A stretch of 64,000 nt of DNA, from positions 4,799,198 to 4,863,197 of the forward strand of contig BCIX01000001.1 in NCBI GenBank assembly GCA_001600095.1, written 5' to 3'. Of the stretch, positions 47,527 through 57,972 are shown piece by piece. The notes under the pieces were generated by a model. The model was not told where the DNA came from. It did no database searches and was given only the letters and a program-made list of their open reading frames with translations. The position numbers were made by a program, and so were the translations under genes. The first letter of the stretch is position 1. Each line of letters begins with the position of its first letter. This stretch comes from Bullera alba. Its lineage: Eukaryota; Basidiomycota; Tremellomycetes; Tremellales; Bulleraceae.

Positions 47527-48262
47527 ACTGGCTTTGCGTCGCCTGCGACACGGTCAGCAATGCACACAATGTATACACGAGACTTGAAGAGGCCAGCTCT
47601 TCCAAGCATGCACGAATTCATCACATCATCGCAGCTATGACAGCAGCTCATTGATGGTCGACCCATCGCTGGCAGTTGCTGAAACGACCGACCCACGGAT
47701 GATAAAATCGGATTTGACTCCCACCTGAACGACGGTTTGGGATACTGGAAAAAATCCCTCGCCAATCTGCTTGTGCTTGTCGATCAGGTCACCGAGCGAC
47801 GATCCTCGATCGATCCTTCTCGCCTCTCGCCTTTGTAGGAGAGCGGGCCAGCCGAGGTGATCGTTGATACCCACCAGTCGACAACCTGAAACACGAGATT
47901 TACCGAAGTCGCAAGGACGTCCGAGTCCCGTTGGCAGGCTATGCTGTGCGGATGCACCGAGGTTCTGAAGAGGGTTTTGTTGGAGTGTGAGATGGTGTTC
48001 CCCTGTTGCAACGAGCAGTTGAGAGTCGAGTTGAAGATGAAGATCATCATCCAAGTATTCCAGTCCCATCATCGTTTGCAATCTCGGGCATCGTGGGTCG
48101 CTACGCTAGGAACGATATACACAGGTGTCAGGGGCGGTGTTGTTATGGGCTCGATCATACGATGGTGAGTCTGGAACTGAGTACTGAGGCACTGATGTGA
48201 GCGAGGGCAGTGTACGACCAATGCATGCTAGTCTTGCCTCTTATTACAGCTTACCACTGCTC
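47527..48262. other. Region between paralogue 2 and PML1
   Basis: 736 bp with only one longer frame (see the hypothetical frame at 47635..48072). It also holds the likely promoter of paralogue 2. Confidence 0.4.
47635..48072 (-). CDS. Doubtful hypothetical open frame (145 aa)
   Basis: An uninterrupted frame from ATG 48072 (MMGLEYLDDDLHLQLDSQLL) to a stop at 47635. No domain, signal peptide or membrane segment was recognised. No intron is needed, unlike almost every neighbouring gene, and an overlapping frame (47784..48050) is nearly as long. It lies between the start of paralogue 2 and the end of PML1, a place where promoter sequence is expected. It might be a small single-exon gene, or chance. 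Confidence 0.22.
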   Translation of the reverse strand: MMGLEYLDDDLHLQLDSQLLVATGEHHLTLQQNPLQNLGASAQHSLPTGLGRPCDFGKSRVSGCRLVGINDHLGWPALLQRREARRIDRGSSLGDLIDKHKQIGEGFFPVSQTVVQVGVKSDFIIRGSVVSATASDGSTINELLS

Positions 48263-49561
48263 CTATACAGTAGCATCCTCGTGAAGGAGGACGTATTCGC
48301 GCGACGAGGTCCCGAATTTGATCACTGTAGAACACTTCAGCACCTGATCAAACTTCTAACGCAGTCCGCTCACCGTCACTGTTCCTCAGCTCGTAGTACC
48401 GCGATTTTGGGATTTCCTGGTCATTGACATGAGTCCCGTTGGTAGAGTCCAGGTCGATGATGAATGGTCTGAAACGGCATCGCATCAGTATCATCCCTTT
48501 GCACCGCCAAAACGTCCTGCTACGCGTTTCAAGTGTGTGGATGACTGACTCACTTGACAGACGTGGTCACATCGCCAAACTCGTTCTTTTCGGATATCTG
48601 TCTGTACTGAATAGCGGCGTGTTGCTTTGAGCAAGATGGGTGGGCGATGGGTATGTCGGTGACCTAAGATAGGACAAAAGGTGATCAGAGGCCAGCTTCT
48701 TACTCTATTTTCCGACTCACAACTGGATCCCGGCCAACAAGATACGCCGACTGCTTGTAGATGTGTATTAGATCTGCGAGACGTTAGCTCACTGATAGAC
48801 GATGTATAGTCAACCTGAATAGCGACATGGCTCACCCAGTTGCTCAGTCCCTTTAAATACATAGAGCCGCCAGTTCTTCAACGGCTTCCTGGCCTCAGGG
48901 GGCTCATTATACTTCAGCTCGACGCCTTGAACGGTATTCGTCTCTTTTGCCAGTAGGCCAGAGACCCCAAAGTTTGGCTTCTCGGGCTCGACTGATGACT
49001 CCTATCCAATGTCACAATCAGCTTGCACATATGGACGCGCATCACAACGGTATCCAGAAATGCCTGAGTAGGATGGCTTACCTTCTTGACATCACCATCA
49101 TACTTTTTCCTATCAACATCCCGCTCACGCTCCCGGTCCTTGTCGGTATATTCTTCATCCCCTCTGCGCCTCTTTGCTCCCGGTCCACCTCCCCACTCAT
49201 GGTGCTCTTCTCTATCGCCTCTATCACGACCTCCGCCCCTTCCTCCTCGGCTGGATCCCCCTCGTCCGGGGTATCCGTCGTCCGCCTGGTCATTGCTCCT
49301 CACTCTATCTCTATCCCCATACCCGTTGTCCCTCGGTCTCGAGCCATAGCCATCGTCCCGGCTCCGGCCCCGACCCCCGCGCCCGCCGTAGCCATTGTCC
49401 TGACCTCGCCTGCTGGGTCCGTTGTCGTTTGCGTAGAATCCAGGCGACCGTTGTCGGGAAGATGAGCGTCCTCCGCCTTGCGTTTCGTACGATCTCGACG
49501 GCGGGGAGCCCGAACGTCCTCTATGGTCCCGTCTGGCAGGAGGGGAATGGTCTCGCAACAT
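48263..49561 (-). CDS. PML1: FHA-domain splicing factor PML1 / SNIP1-like
   Basis: ATG at 49561, stop at 48263..48265; about six exons, roughly 340 aa. The N-terminus (MLRDHSPPARRDHRGRSGSP) and the following RGG/RS/RD-rich stretch are disordered and suit RNA binding. After EKPNFGVSGLLAKETNTVQG comes KNWRLYVFKGTEQL, then the FHA domain: SAYLVGRDPVVTDIPIAHPS, CSKQHAAIQYRQ, PFIIDLDSTNGTHVND, SRYYELRNSDVIKFGTSSRE and YVLLHEDA. This is the SNIP1/Pml1 family. Known role: subunit of the RES complex, which keeps unspliced RNA in the nucleus and aids splicing. It is divergent from the coiled-coil gene (359 bp). Confidence 0.9.
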
Positions 49562-49920
49562 GATAGGGGAGTTTCTCGAGCCGCAAAGTGTATTATTCTC
49601 CGTCTACTTGAGTGCTTTATTTACTTGTCCGAGAGTTGAGTGAAGGTATCGAGTTGGAAAGTGAGAAAAGAGCAAGAGCGAGACGACAGCCAGATTGACT
49701 TTCGACATCCGATTCCGTGCCTGAAATGTTGTTGTCGTTCGCATCGTTTGCCAATTCGCAATTGTTTCTCCTCTGTCTCCAGCAACGACGATCTTCGCAT
49801 CTCTCAGCCTGCTAGTACTGGGATCTCTCTGGCTCGAGCGCGGAGGAGACATCTCGTCCCCCCTTTTCTGTTATTCTGGCCTCTGGGAGGTAATACCAAC
49901 CCAGCAACTGGCAACACGCG
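49562..49920. other. Divergent promoter PML1 / coiled-coil gene
   Basis: 359 bp, no separate gene. Frames crossing it are out of phase with both flanking genes. Confidence 0.45.
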
Positions 49921-50948
49921 ATGTCTCGAAAACCAGTACGAGACATATCGACCGTCGAGTCCGAGCTCGAGCTGTCCACTTTCCTCAACAAGGGCATCCT
50001 GGCAGCCAACTCTGAACACAAATTACGCATTGCAGAGCTGGAAGCGGAGAACGAAGTGCTCAGGACGGCAGAGAGCAAGTTGGCTTCTATGGAGGACGAG
50101 CTGGAACGCCAGCGAGAGAAGTACGAAAGATTGGCCGATGAAAGAAAGATGCTGCACCAGCAATTACTGTATGAGCACGAGGATTTTGCGGCACGTATGA
50201 AGGAAGTCTTGGTATGGAAGACCAGGTACTACAAGTTGAGCGAGTATCTCGATCAGTCGAAGCGAGATTTGGATCAGGAAAGACAGTCAATTCTAGGGTT
50301 CGCGGCCAGAGAAGAGATGGTGAGTAAAGTCTGATACCCGCTCGAGCTCTGTAGAGCGCTGATCATCTCTTGATAGTCTCACAGATCGGCAGTCGCATCT
50401 TCCAGTAGGACAAGGGCCACTCAGGAGGCCGCCGCACAGAGAGAGGAGCAGACCGCGGCCCCTCAACGGACGACCGGGAAGAGGCGCAGAGTGCAGGACA
50501 GCCCATCGGACCGGTCAGAGGACGGCATTGACTACGCCTCCGAGGACGACGAGGTGCGTGTTCTTGTGCCTTAGTCTAGACATGTACGCTGACACGGGCC
50601 TGCAGAAGCCGCCACTTGCCAAAGCACCCCCTGCACCGACCAGCACTTCTCGCAAAGCAAAAACATCAGCGACTCATGCATCAGCGCCCCGCCAGTCCAG
50701 CAGGAGAACGTCTCCACCAAAAGCGGCTCAAACACGCAGAGCGAATCCTGCCTCAGCTCCATCGGCTGTACATAGGAAGAAACGCAGCGATGACAACAAA
50801 GTGAAGACTGAAGTAGACAGCTCGCCGACTCGCAAACGTCGCGGCAAAGCAAATGGGGAATATGACAGCGGCGAAGGTGAGTGCGAGAACTTGGCCTGTA
50901 ATGACAAGCGTGACTGACTGTCAACTAGATCCGCTAGCGTTGTACTGA
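49921..50948 (+). CDS. Coiled-coil protein with basic tail, function unknown
   Basis: Four exons (49921..50319, 50377..50553, 50606..50876, 50929..50948) encode 288 aa. Residues about 30-125 form a long coiled coil (NSEHKLRIAELEAENEVLRT, ASMEDELERQREKYERLADE), ending in WKTRYYKLSEYLDQSKRDLD. The C-terminal half is disordered and rich in Ser, Lys, Arg and Pro, with TGKRRRVQDSP and SPTRKRRGKA as possible nuclear localisation signals. The final exon has 20 coding bases. No family was recognised. A nuclear role is inferred only from the basic clusters. Confidence 0.75.
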
Positions 50949-51039
50949 AGGGGATCATCCAGGCATTGAAGGCCGCCGCGTACAATTTGTTGTTTGTATC
51001 ATTATGCAGGTCAATTGCATCAGGCAGGTCCCTCACAGA

Positions 51040-53207
51040 CTAATCCAATTCCTTGATCGGATATGAGAAATCGCCATGCTCAAACTTGACCCTCTTTCCC
51101 TCTCCCAGACTCCTGTATGGCAGCATCCACACTACAGCGTTGTCCCACGATCGACCGCTCTTACGCTCCAACTCGTAGTTCCCTTGGGACCATCCCTTTA
51201 CTTTCCACCTGTTCTGCGCCCACAGATCTCTCAAGATCACATTCCCCATCATCAAACTCGTCGTCCCCTCTTCGCTGCCCCGAGCCAAGGAAATGAGCGA
51301 GACTATGGGAAATGGAAGGGAGAGTTGGGCCAATTTGGGGACGGGCAATCTCGACGGTTTGAGAAAGTTGGGCAAATCCGCATATGTTTGGGCGTTCGGT
51401 TGGCGGAGGTAGTTGCGGTATGAGGCCAGACAAGATTTGGCTACGGAAGCAAGACAGTGGTGGAAGGATGTCGTCCCTTGCGTACATTGAGGCGTTGACA
51501 ATGGCTCGTAGCTGAGATTGATCCGGTCCAGCCTTTCGATAATTACGTCTTGAGCGGTTTCATGCGAGTTCCCGTTGTGTGATGTGCGGTCCACACCCTG
51601 TCCGCCTGGTCGAGGCACCTGAGGGAACACCTTCACCCTGAGGCCCCGTAGACAACCTTCGATGCCTTCATATCTGCTTCCTTCGAAGAAGTCGCCGTCT
51701 TCGAGTCCTATCAATCTCTTCATCCTCCTCTGCTCCAGTCCATGGCCGACTACCTCTTCGCTGCCAAGCGTTTCCTTCAAGTATGTGATCGCTTCTTCCG
51801 TCGCCCAGAACTCAATCGACAGCCCTTGCGCTGCGGGACCTTGGGCATCGATTGCCGCCTGAATCGTGTCCCGTATCTCCTCAATGAGCGGAATTTCCAT
51901 CTCCTCCCAGCAATTCTTCGCCAATTCCCTGCTATTCTGGCTCTGAGCAAACCAGTCATCGTCTCCATCTTTGGCGTATTTGCTGTGGATATCCCGCCCA
52001 CCCTGTTCCGCCTTCAAAGCCCAAGGCGGCCTGAAGAATCGCTTCTTCGCACCCTCTTCGTCGGTTGGTAATGGGTGGTGAAGCAGATCGCTACACAAGC
52101 CCATCAAGGCTGTCGGATCGAGGTTGATCTTGAAGCTTGGTCGTATATCCCCACGTAACGTATCACGCCTGTCTGTGTCGAGGGATAAATTGCTCAGACC
52201 GTTCGATACCCCATCATCGAGACCTCCGGGCTCCAATCCGTATTCTGACAAGTCGCCAAAGACCAAGTTCACCCCTTTGCTCTTGATCCACTCGATAGTG
52301 TCCGTGATGCGTTCGTCCGGGTGGCCAGTTTCTGCAATCCTTGTGATTCTTAGAGTCAACTTGGGCTCTTCTGCTCCCGGTATCCGCTCCACCGTGGTAA
52401 GTATCGAAAGGAGGGATTCCACGGTCTTTCGAAGCGAGTTCGTCATAACTGGAGCCCGACTTTTCTTGTCACTCGATCTAGATGGGCCAGCCAGTGTGTC
52501 TTCGGAGAGGTCGGAATCGCTGTCATAGTCGGAGTTGATGTACGAGTCTGCCTCGCGCAACTCGCTCAGGAGCTGACTCTGTTTCTTGCTGAAGCAGTGG
52601 TCAGATCAAGCGGAGCACAGTATCTTGCCAGAGCAGTCACTTACCTGAAGATCCTGATCCATTCTAGTCCTCCTCTAGCTATGACGTCGACAAATCCCTC
52701 ACTTTCCTTCGAAGCATGTTGCGCCTTCTCCTTTCCCTTCATACTGATTTTGACACCACTGACAGGCGGTTCAGCAAGACATATTTGCTTCCAAGCAGTG
52801 GTAAACGCTTGAACATTCGGCATGGGGTCTTCTCTGGGCGGTATATTTGACTCGGCCACCTGAAGATGAACTGTAAGCGTTGTCTCTGAACAGATGCGTG
52901 GAGATGATTGTCGTGCGAGAAAGACTCCACACGTAACTGGGTTTCACTCTTGGAATCGTCTTGGCTTGTGAGGACGGGAACTTACTGTCTGGAGAAAGCG
53001 CTGGTAATTATCCACTCCTTCTTCGAATTTCCTCAATCCCCTGACCTCGTCACTTTGCCATCCACCAGTCTCCACCCTCTGCCTGTCGATGATAGGAGCT
53101 CGGAACTTGAAGCGATCAGGCGACGTGGATCGAATGGCAGCTTTGAGATCTCGCATCTGCGCTTGAGCTTCCGCCAGAGCTTGCCGGTGGTCGACTTTCG
53201 CCGGCAT
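51040..53207 (-). CDS. DUF1308-like conserved protein (C7orf25/UPF0415-type)
   Basis: ATG at 53207 (MPAKVDHRQALAEAQAQMRD), stop at 51040; three exons, about 660 aa. Intron 1 is unusually long for this window (about 120 nt). Intron 2 lies near 52589..52644 and joins EWIRIFS to KKQSQLLSEL. The large exon includes SFKINLDPTALMGLCSDLLH, then further on SLMMGNVILRDLWAQNRWKV, which fits the DUF1308 family of poorly characterised eukaryotic proteins. There is no signal peptide or membrane segment. An acidic Ser/Asp stretch (SDYDSDSDLSED) lies near the start of the large exon. The biochemical role is unknown. Family assignment is from recalled motif resemblance. Confidence 0.6.
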
Positions 53208-53619
53208 AGTGATCGCCTGTGAGCTACGACCGCTGGTCTGGGGTAACTGTGAGGCGGGCAGCGGTGCTTAGAGTCTGATGCGATACCGCGGTATCAATGT
53301 AAATTGCAGTCTTAGGAGACAGCACGTCTGTCTCGGCTCTTGTATCGACTGTCGCAGCGGGGCCCCAATTCGTTCGATCCCTTTCTGTGGAACATGGTTC
53401 CACTTCGTGCACCCACGGTGCTCCTGTTTGAACTCAGACGGACTACGTAGTGACCAAGTGTGCGTGTGTTTGGACACCGAAGGGGCGTCTAGCGCTGACT
53501 CATGCATGATTGTGGCAACATACTCTACGGCTCGTTATGAGAATCAAGGGACTCGTAATATACAAGTTCGCAATTGAGCTTTGACTGCGGATCTAACCTC
53601 CTGCGACGATGAGGCCAGC
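53208..53619. other. Intergenic between DUF1308-like gene and RBR ligase
   Basis: 412 bp: the DUF1308-like gene promoter and the 3' flank of the ligase. An open plus-strand frame (53278..53577) has several Cys codons but no ATG-plus-splice support and no recognised family. Confidence 0.4.
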
Positions 53620-55857
53620 CTAAATGTCCACCGAAAACTCCCATCGTCGCTACAACGATATTAGCCTCGCGCTGTCAAAAGGATGGTCCGCCGAGCTCAC
53701 CTCTAGGTATCCCCTTAGTGTGTCGTCGAGCAGGATCTCATGTCGACTCTGGACGTATGCCTGATAGATCTGATCAGTAACGAGTAACGAGTCGGACTGC
53801 TGCAATTGCGACCCACCGAGGCATTGGTGATGTCGGTTCGAAGTTTGGTGATCGAAGAGGGCTCAGGGTTTTGTTCCAGCAGATAGCCCAAGTTCTCCAC
53901 GGCTCTCTCCAGATCTCGCTGATTGTCTTCGAACAGCTCAGTCTGGTTGTTCTTCTTCAAACTATGATTTGGCTTGTTAGCTGGTGTTGCAAGCACACAT
54001 TCTCCGAAACTCACTAGAAGGCCATGCAGTAAGACCATTTCAGGGTGATACGTGCTCGAATCACCGTATCAACGGCCTGTTTAGCAAATTGAACTTCGAT
54101 CCACGACAGGTTGCCAGCGGACTGCATCGCGTCCATCTTCTTCTCGGTCGTCTTGTAGAAACTAGCGTCGAGTTTGGCGGAGTGTTCGTGGTTCGCCCAT
54201 CGGTTGAAGTACTACGAGTCCATAGTCAGCTGGGAATCATACCCGAACAAAGAACGACATACGTGGAGGTACCTCTCCAGACTTGCTCGGCTCTTGGCCT
54301 GCGTGTCACGGGCATCGACACCGGCTTTCTCCTCAAATCGATTGCACTGATACCAGCTGGTGCCGTGCTCGGACCATGGTCCCATACACACCCAGCAGAA
54401 CTCCCACTTGCACTTCTTACAGGTCATGTGGCTAAGGAGGGGAGTTCAATCAGAAGACTGACACGACAGCTTTACGCGATACTCACTTGCAACCTCCGTT
54501 CTTCTCGATAGTCGACTGACATTTGGTGCACTCTTTCGTGTTCGCAGATAGCCAGTTCGCCGTTTCAGAATCGTCGGCGCATTTCTTCTCCCATAGCTTT
54601 ACAATCTTGCAAAGGACAGGTCGATGACTGGCTGCGTATCCACATCTATCACCTGGCGTCAGTTACTGGGCAGAATGAGCCACCTCGATCACTTACCCGA
54701 AACACAAATCCCTGCCACAGTTGCATGTAACGATGGGTACCAACTGGTTCATCATCCTCGCCGGTGCCTGACTGCACTCGATGACGTTTTCGCATTCGGG
54801 GTGGGGACACCATCTGAGGTTTTGCGAATCCGCAACGTACGCCTCATTGAGCAACTTGTGGTATCTAAACTCGGTCATGAGCGACAAGTCATCCGGCATT
54901 CTGCTTGACACTTACTTTTTCGTAACATCCGGAGACAGCAATGCGTCGACGGTCTCCTCCCTCACGATTCTACCACAGCTACTCCCCATGCACTGTATCC
55001 TAGCGCTTTCCCCTTCCGTGTTGATTTTGCCGCTCAGGTATTCTGTCCAACAGTCTTTGCAGAATCTGTGCTCGCAGGAGAACGCCAGTGTCTTCGCCTC
55101 GACTTCCCTGGCAGAGAAATCGGAGCAACAGATCGGACACTCGAACGGAGCGGTGGCTGGAGTAGACTTGGTTCTCTTAACGGGTGAAGCGGGGACACTA
55201 CGCTGTGAGGCTCGAGTTCGACGGGGTGTGGAGGATGATGCGGTAGTGGAAGGGAGAGCGACGGTCCGAGTGGACGGTGATGTCGGAGGCGACAGACCGG
55301 CCGAGTGGAGAGCGGCTGCTGGGTCATTCCAGAACTGCTCGGTGAGCTTCTCAGAGTTCCATGTGTAGTGACGTAGAAGTGTGGCGGCGGTCGAGGGCTG
55401 TAGAGTGATCAGCATAGTCCTTGTTTCTAGCCGACCGAAACTCACTGGTACTTCCAGTAGATCTTGAATCTTCTTCACCTCGATTCCCTGCATTTCCATG
55501 ATCTCGTCGACCGTTCGCACCTTGTACGCGACGTCGTACGGCTTCTTTTGTGGTGCTTCTGTACGTACAATGCGTTGTCAGCTGTTGAACTAAATTACGA
55601 AAGAAACAGCTGAGAAAGGACTGACCTATGACAGTCGGGCTGAGCACGTCATACACGTCAGGCTCCGAGGTCGAGTCCTCCGCTGATGATGTGTCAGCTA
55701 CTAGATCTACGAAGCTTAAAATCATGATGTGTCCTCTCGAGCTGGTTAAGAGTGCTGAAGTGATACATCCCGACATGAGGAGCCACTCACCGTCCATGTC
55801 ATTGTCCTCAAACCCGTCATCCTCGTACTCGAAGTATTCTTCTTCGTCCGACGACAT
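53620..55857 (-). CDS. Ariadne-type RBR E3 ubiquitin ligase
   Basis: ATG at 55857 ([20 protein letters not shown]), stop at 53620..53622; about eleven exons, roughly 570 aa. An acidic N-terminus is followed by a UBA-like segment ([20 protein letters not shown]). RING1 starts [20 protein letters not shown] with [10 protein letters not shown]. The IBR follows ([25 protein letters not shown]). RING2 reads [20 protein letters not shown] then [17 protein letters not shown], with the catalytic Cys in GGCNHM. The C-terminal Ariadne helices include [13 protein letters not shown] and [13 protein letters not shown]. Known role: thioester-forming ubiquitin transfer, often with activated cullin ligases. 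The frame runs upstream of 55857 to a GTG but has no earlier ATG. Confidence 0.9.
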
Positions 55858-56428
55858 AGCTTTGGGTCCCTTTGTCTTCTCGGGATCAATCTTTCTACGT
55901 TTGTGCTCGGGCGATGGAGTCGCGACTTGCGCCGTGTCTGAGTCCTTGGATTCCGGAGGAGAGCGTTTGGTACAAGACACGGGCGGAGAAGGGGCGGGGG
56001 TTGAGAGCTGCAGGGTGGCAAGATCAAAGGTTTCCGTAAGGGAAACCGGCTAGTCGCGAGATAATGGGTGAAGACGCCGACGAAAAATCACGGCGGAGCC
56101 AGCTGTTCTGTATATTCGACGGTGTCACCTTCAGGTCTAGAGCACGATGTACGAGGAGAATGAAGCCTGTGATGCGCGAGACAAGTGGTGGAAGCGGGGT
56201 CGAAGTGAATCATCAAGATTCACCACTTTGATCTCAAAGCAGCAGCTGCCAGCAGCATCGGCCGCGTCCCGAAACCGGAGATGCGTCTCATCTCCGTCTA
56301 TTCGATCCTGGCAACGTTACTCCGCCCAAGCTGTATTGCATGCCTCAGGCAGGACAACCCGTACAACTTGTATATATAGGACAAGTATGGTCTTTTGCAA
56401 CGCCACAATCACTCACCTGCATCGACAT
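55858..56428. other. Upstream region of the RBR ligase
   Basis: 571 bp without a supported gene. A TATATATA-like run near 56370 on the plus strand is not followed by a plus-strand gene. Confidence 0.4.
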
Positions 56429-57528
56429 TCATGCCTTGGCTTTCTTCGAGTCCTGTCGAAACTTGGTTAGAGCCTGATCGAGAGGTCAGGAGATACGGAG
56501 TGACGTACCGGTTCGGTCGCATTCGTGCCGTTTTCGACTGGCTTTGCGATACCAAACTTCTCAGCTCGCTTTCGCTTCTTCTCCTCTTCGATCTTGATCT
56601 TTTCAGCCATCTCTCTGGACATCAGACGTCAGCAATTCTCAAGGATGGGCCGCAGGAAGCCTTTTTGCTCACGGGGTAATTTCAGCTTCAGCCTTCTTCG
56701 TTGGCTTAGCGGCTGCAGTAGGGGCAGGTGCCGTGGTTGCCGGACTTGACTCGGCTTTCTTCTCTGGAATACCGAACTTTGCTGCTCTCTTTGCAAGGAC
56801 CTCCTCACTTAGACCCAGCGAGCTTTTGTCTATACTTCCGGCCTTCACTTTTGGCTCGGCGGGTGTGTCCTTCTTCGACGTTGAGGCAGGAGCCTCAGCT
56901 TTCGACGTTGGAGCGACTTTGGTGGTCTGCCGGGGAGTTGAAGCTGCATTAGGGTTGAATGGGATGCCGAATCGCTCAGCCCGAGCTTTCTTGGCGTGTT
57001 GTTCTGGCGTCAAGTCGGCAGCGGCATCGCTGGTCTTGCTCTCAGTCTCGGGGGCAGGAGCTGATGGAGCCTGGTTGATGATGCAATGAGCTGAAGCTCA
57101 CCAGATCCGACGCGGACCTTGACTTACTGTACTCGATGGCGCGGAAGCCTCAACGGCAGGCGCAGACGTCGTAGGTGCAGTGCTTTCAGCAGGTTTGGCT
57201 TCCTCAATATCCTCTAGGTCGACCTGCAAGCAGTCAGATCGAGCCGTCGTCTGGGAAATGCCAAAACTCACCAGCTCTTCCTCCTCATGGCTAGCCTCCA
57301 GCGTGATGTTGTTGTCCAGAAGCCGTTTGACCAGGTCGTCCTTCTTGCCCGTTTGCGTGAGGGAATGCTTTGCGAGCAGGTCCTTGAGCTCGGTCACTTT
57401 TAGTTTATGTCTAAGGAGCACATTTGTTAGATGCAGTCTCCTGCAGCAAGGGAGACAAGCGCTGATCGTGACCGGCTCAGGCCAACGGCACATGGTCTGA
57501 AGAGTCTGACGTACAATTGGGCCTCCAT
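56429..57528 (-). CDS. THO1: SAP-domain mRNP protein THO1 / SARNP (CIP29)
   Basis: ATG at 57528, stop at 56429..56431; about six exons, roughly 270 aa. Exon 1 has only 14 bases and joins, over a long intron of about 100 nt, to give MEAQLHKLKVTELKDLLAKH. This is a SAP motif and continues SLTQTGKKDDLVKRLLDNNI. The C-terminal half carries three repeats typical of the family: KARAERFGIPFN, AKRAAKFGIPEK and RAEKFGIAKP. It ends DSKKAKA in a 24-base final exon. Known role: nuclear RNA-binding protein of mRNA export, working with THO/TREX and the Sub2 helicase. Confidence 0.88.
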
Positions 57529-57972
57529 TGTTGTGTTGTGAGAGTTTTTCTGGCTCTGGTGTTGGAGATGCACGTATTTGAGCAGTGTCCTTCTTGATTC
57601 TCTTGATGTAAGAGCTGTGCAATGCACTCTTTGCTTGTCTAACTCTAGGGTGATCTATAGGCTGGACATGAGTGTGCGATGATGTCGTAGAACGCGTGAG
57701 GCGGGGATTTGATTCCGCTTGCAACACGCCCGACTCGTTCCCCAATTTTATCCCACATCATCATCTCGTCTTTGTTGACAGTCTGATAAAGCAACTTGGT
57801 ATCATCAACCTCCACTTGAGACGACCACCACAAGACGGTCTGTGCGGACACAACAGCGGTCCAGTCAGCAGAGACATCTGACCGAAGTCGGCCTCTCTAC
57901 CACTACAACAACTGTCTGCGCTTCGGATCGAGCACTGGGCAGCCTCAACTGGTTCGTGAACATCACTACACC
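57529..57972. other. Divergent promoter THO1 / bZIP-GATA regulator
   Basis: 444 bp without a supported gene. No strong element was recognised. Confidence 0.45.

Noticed and set aside
47784..48050. Alternative minus frame between paralogue 2 and PML1
   Set aside because: Overlaps another frame of similar size, has no signal peptide and no convincing splice link to paralogue 2.
55858..55980. Upstream extension of the RBR ligase
   Set aside because: The frame has no ATG before an upstream stop; MSSDEEE at 55857 is the first start codon.
56360..56385. TATATATA run as a plus-strand promoter
   Set aside because: No plus-strand gene follows; the next genes are on the minus strand.
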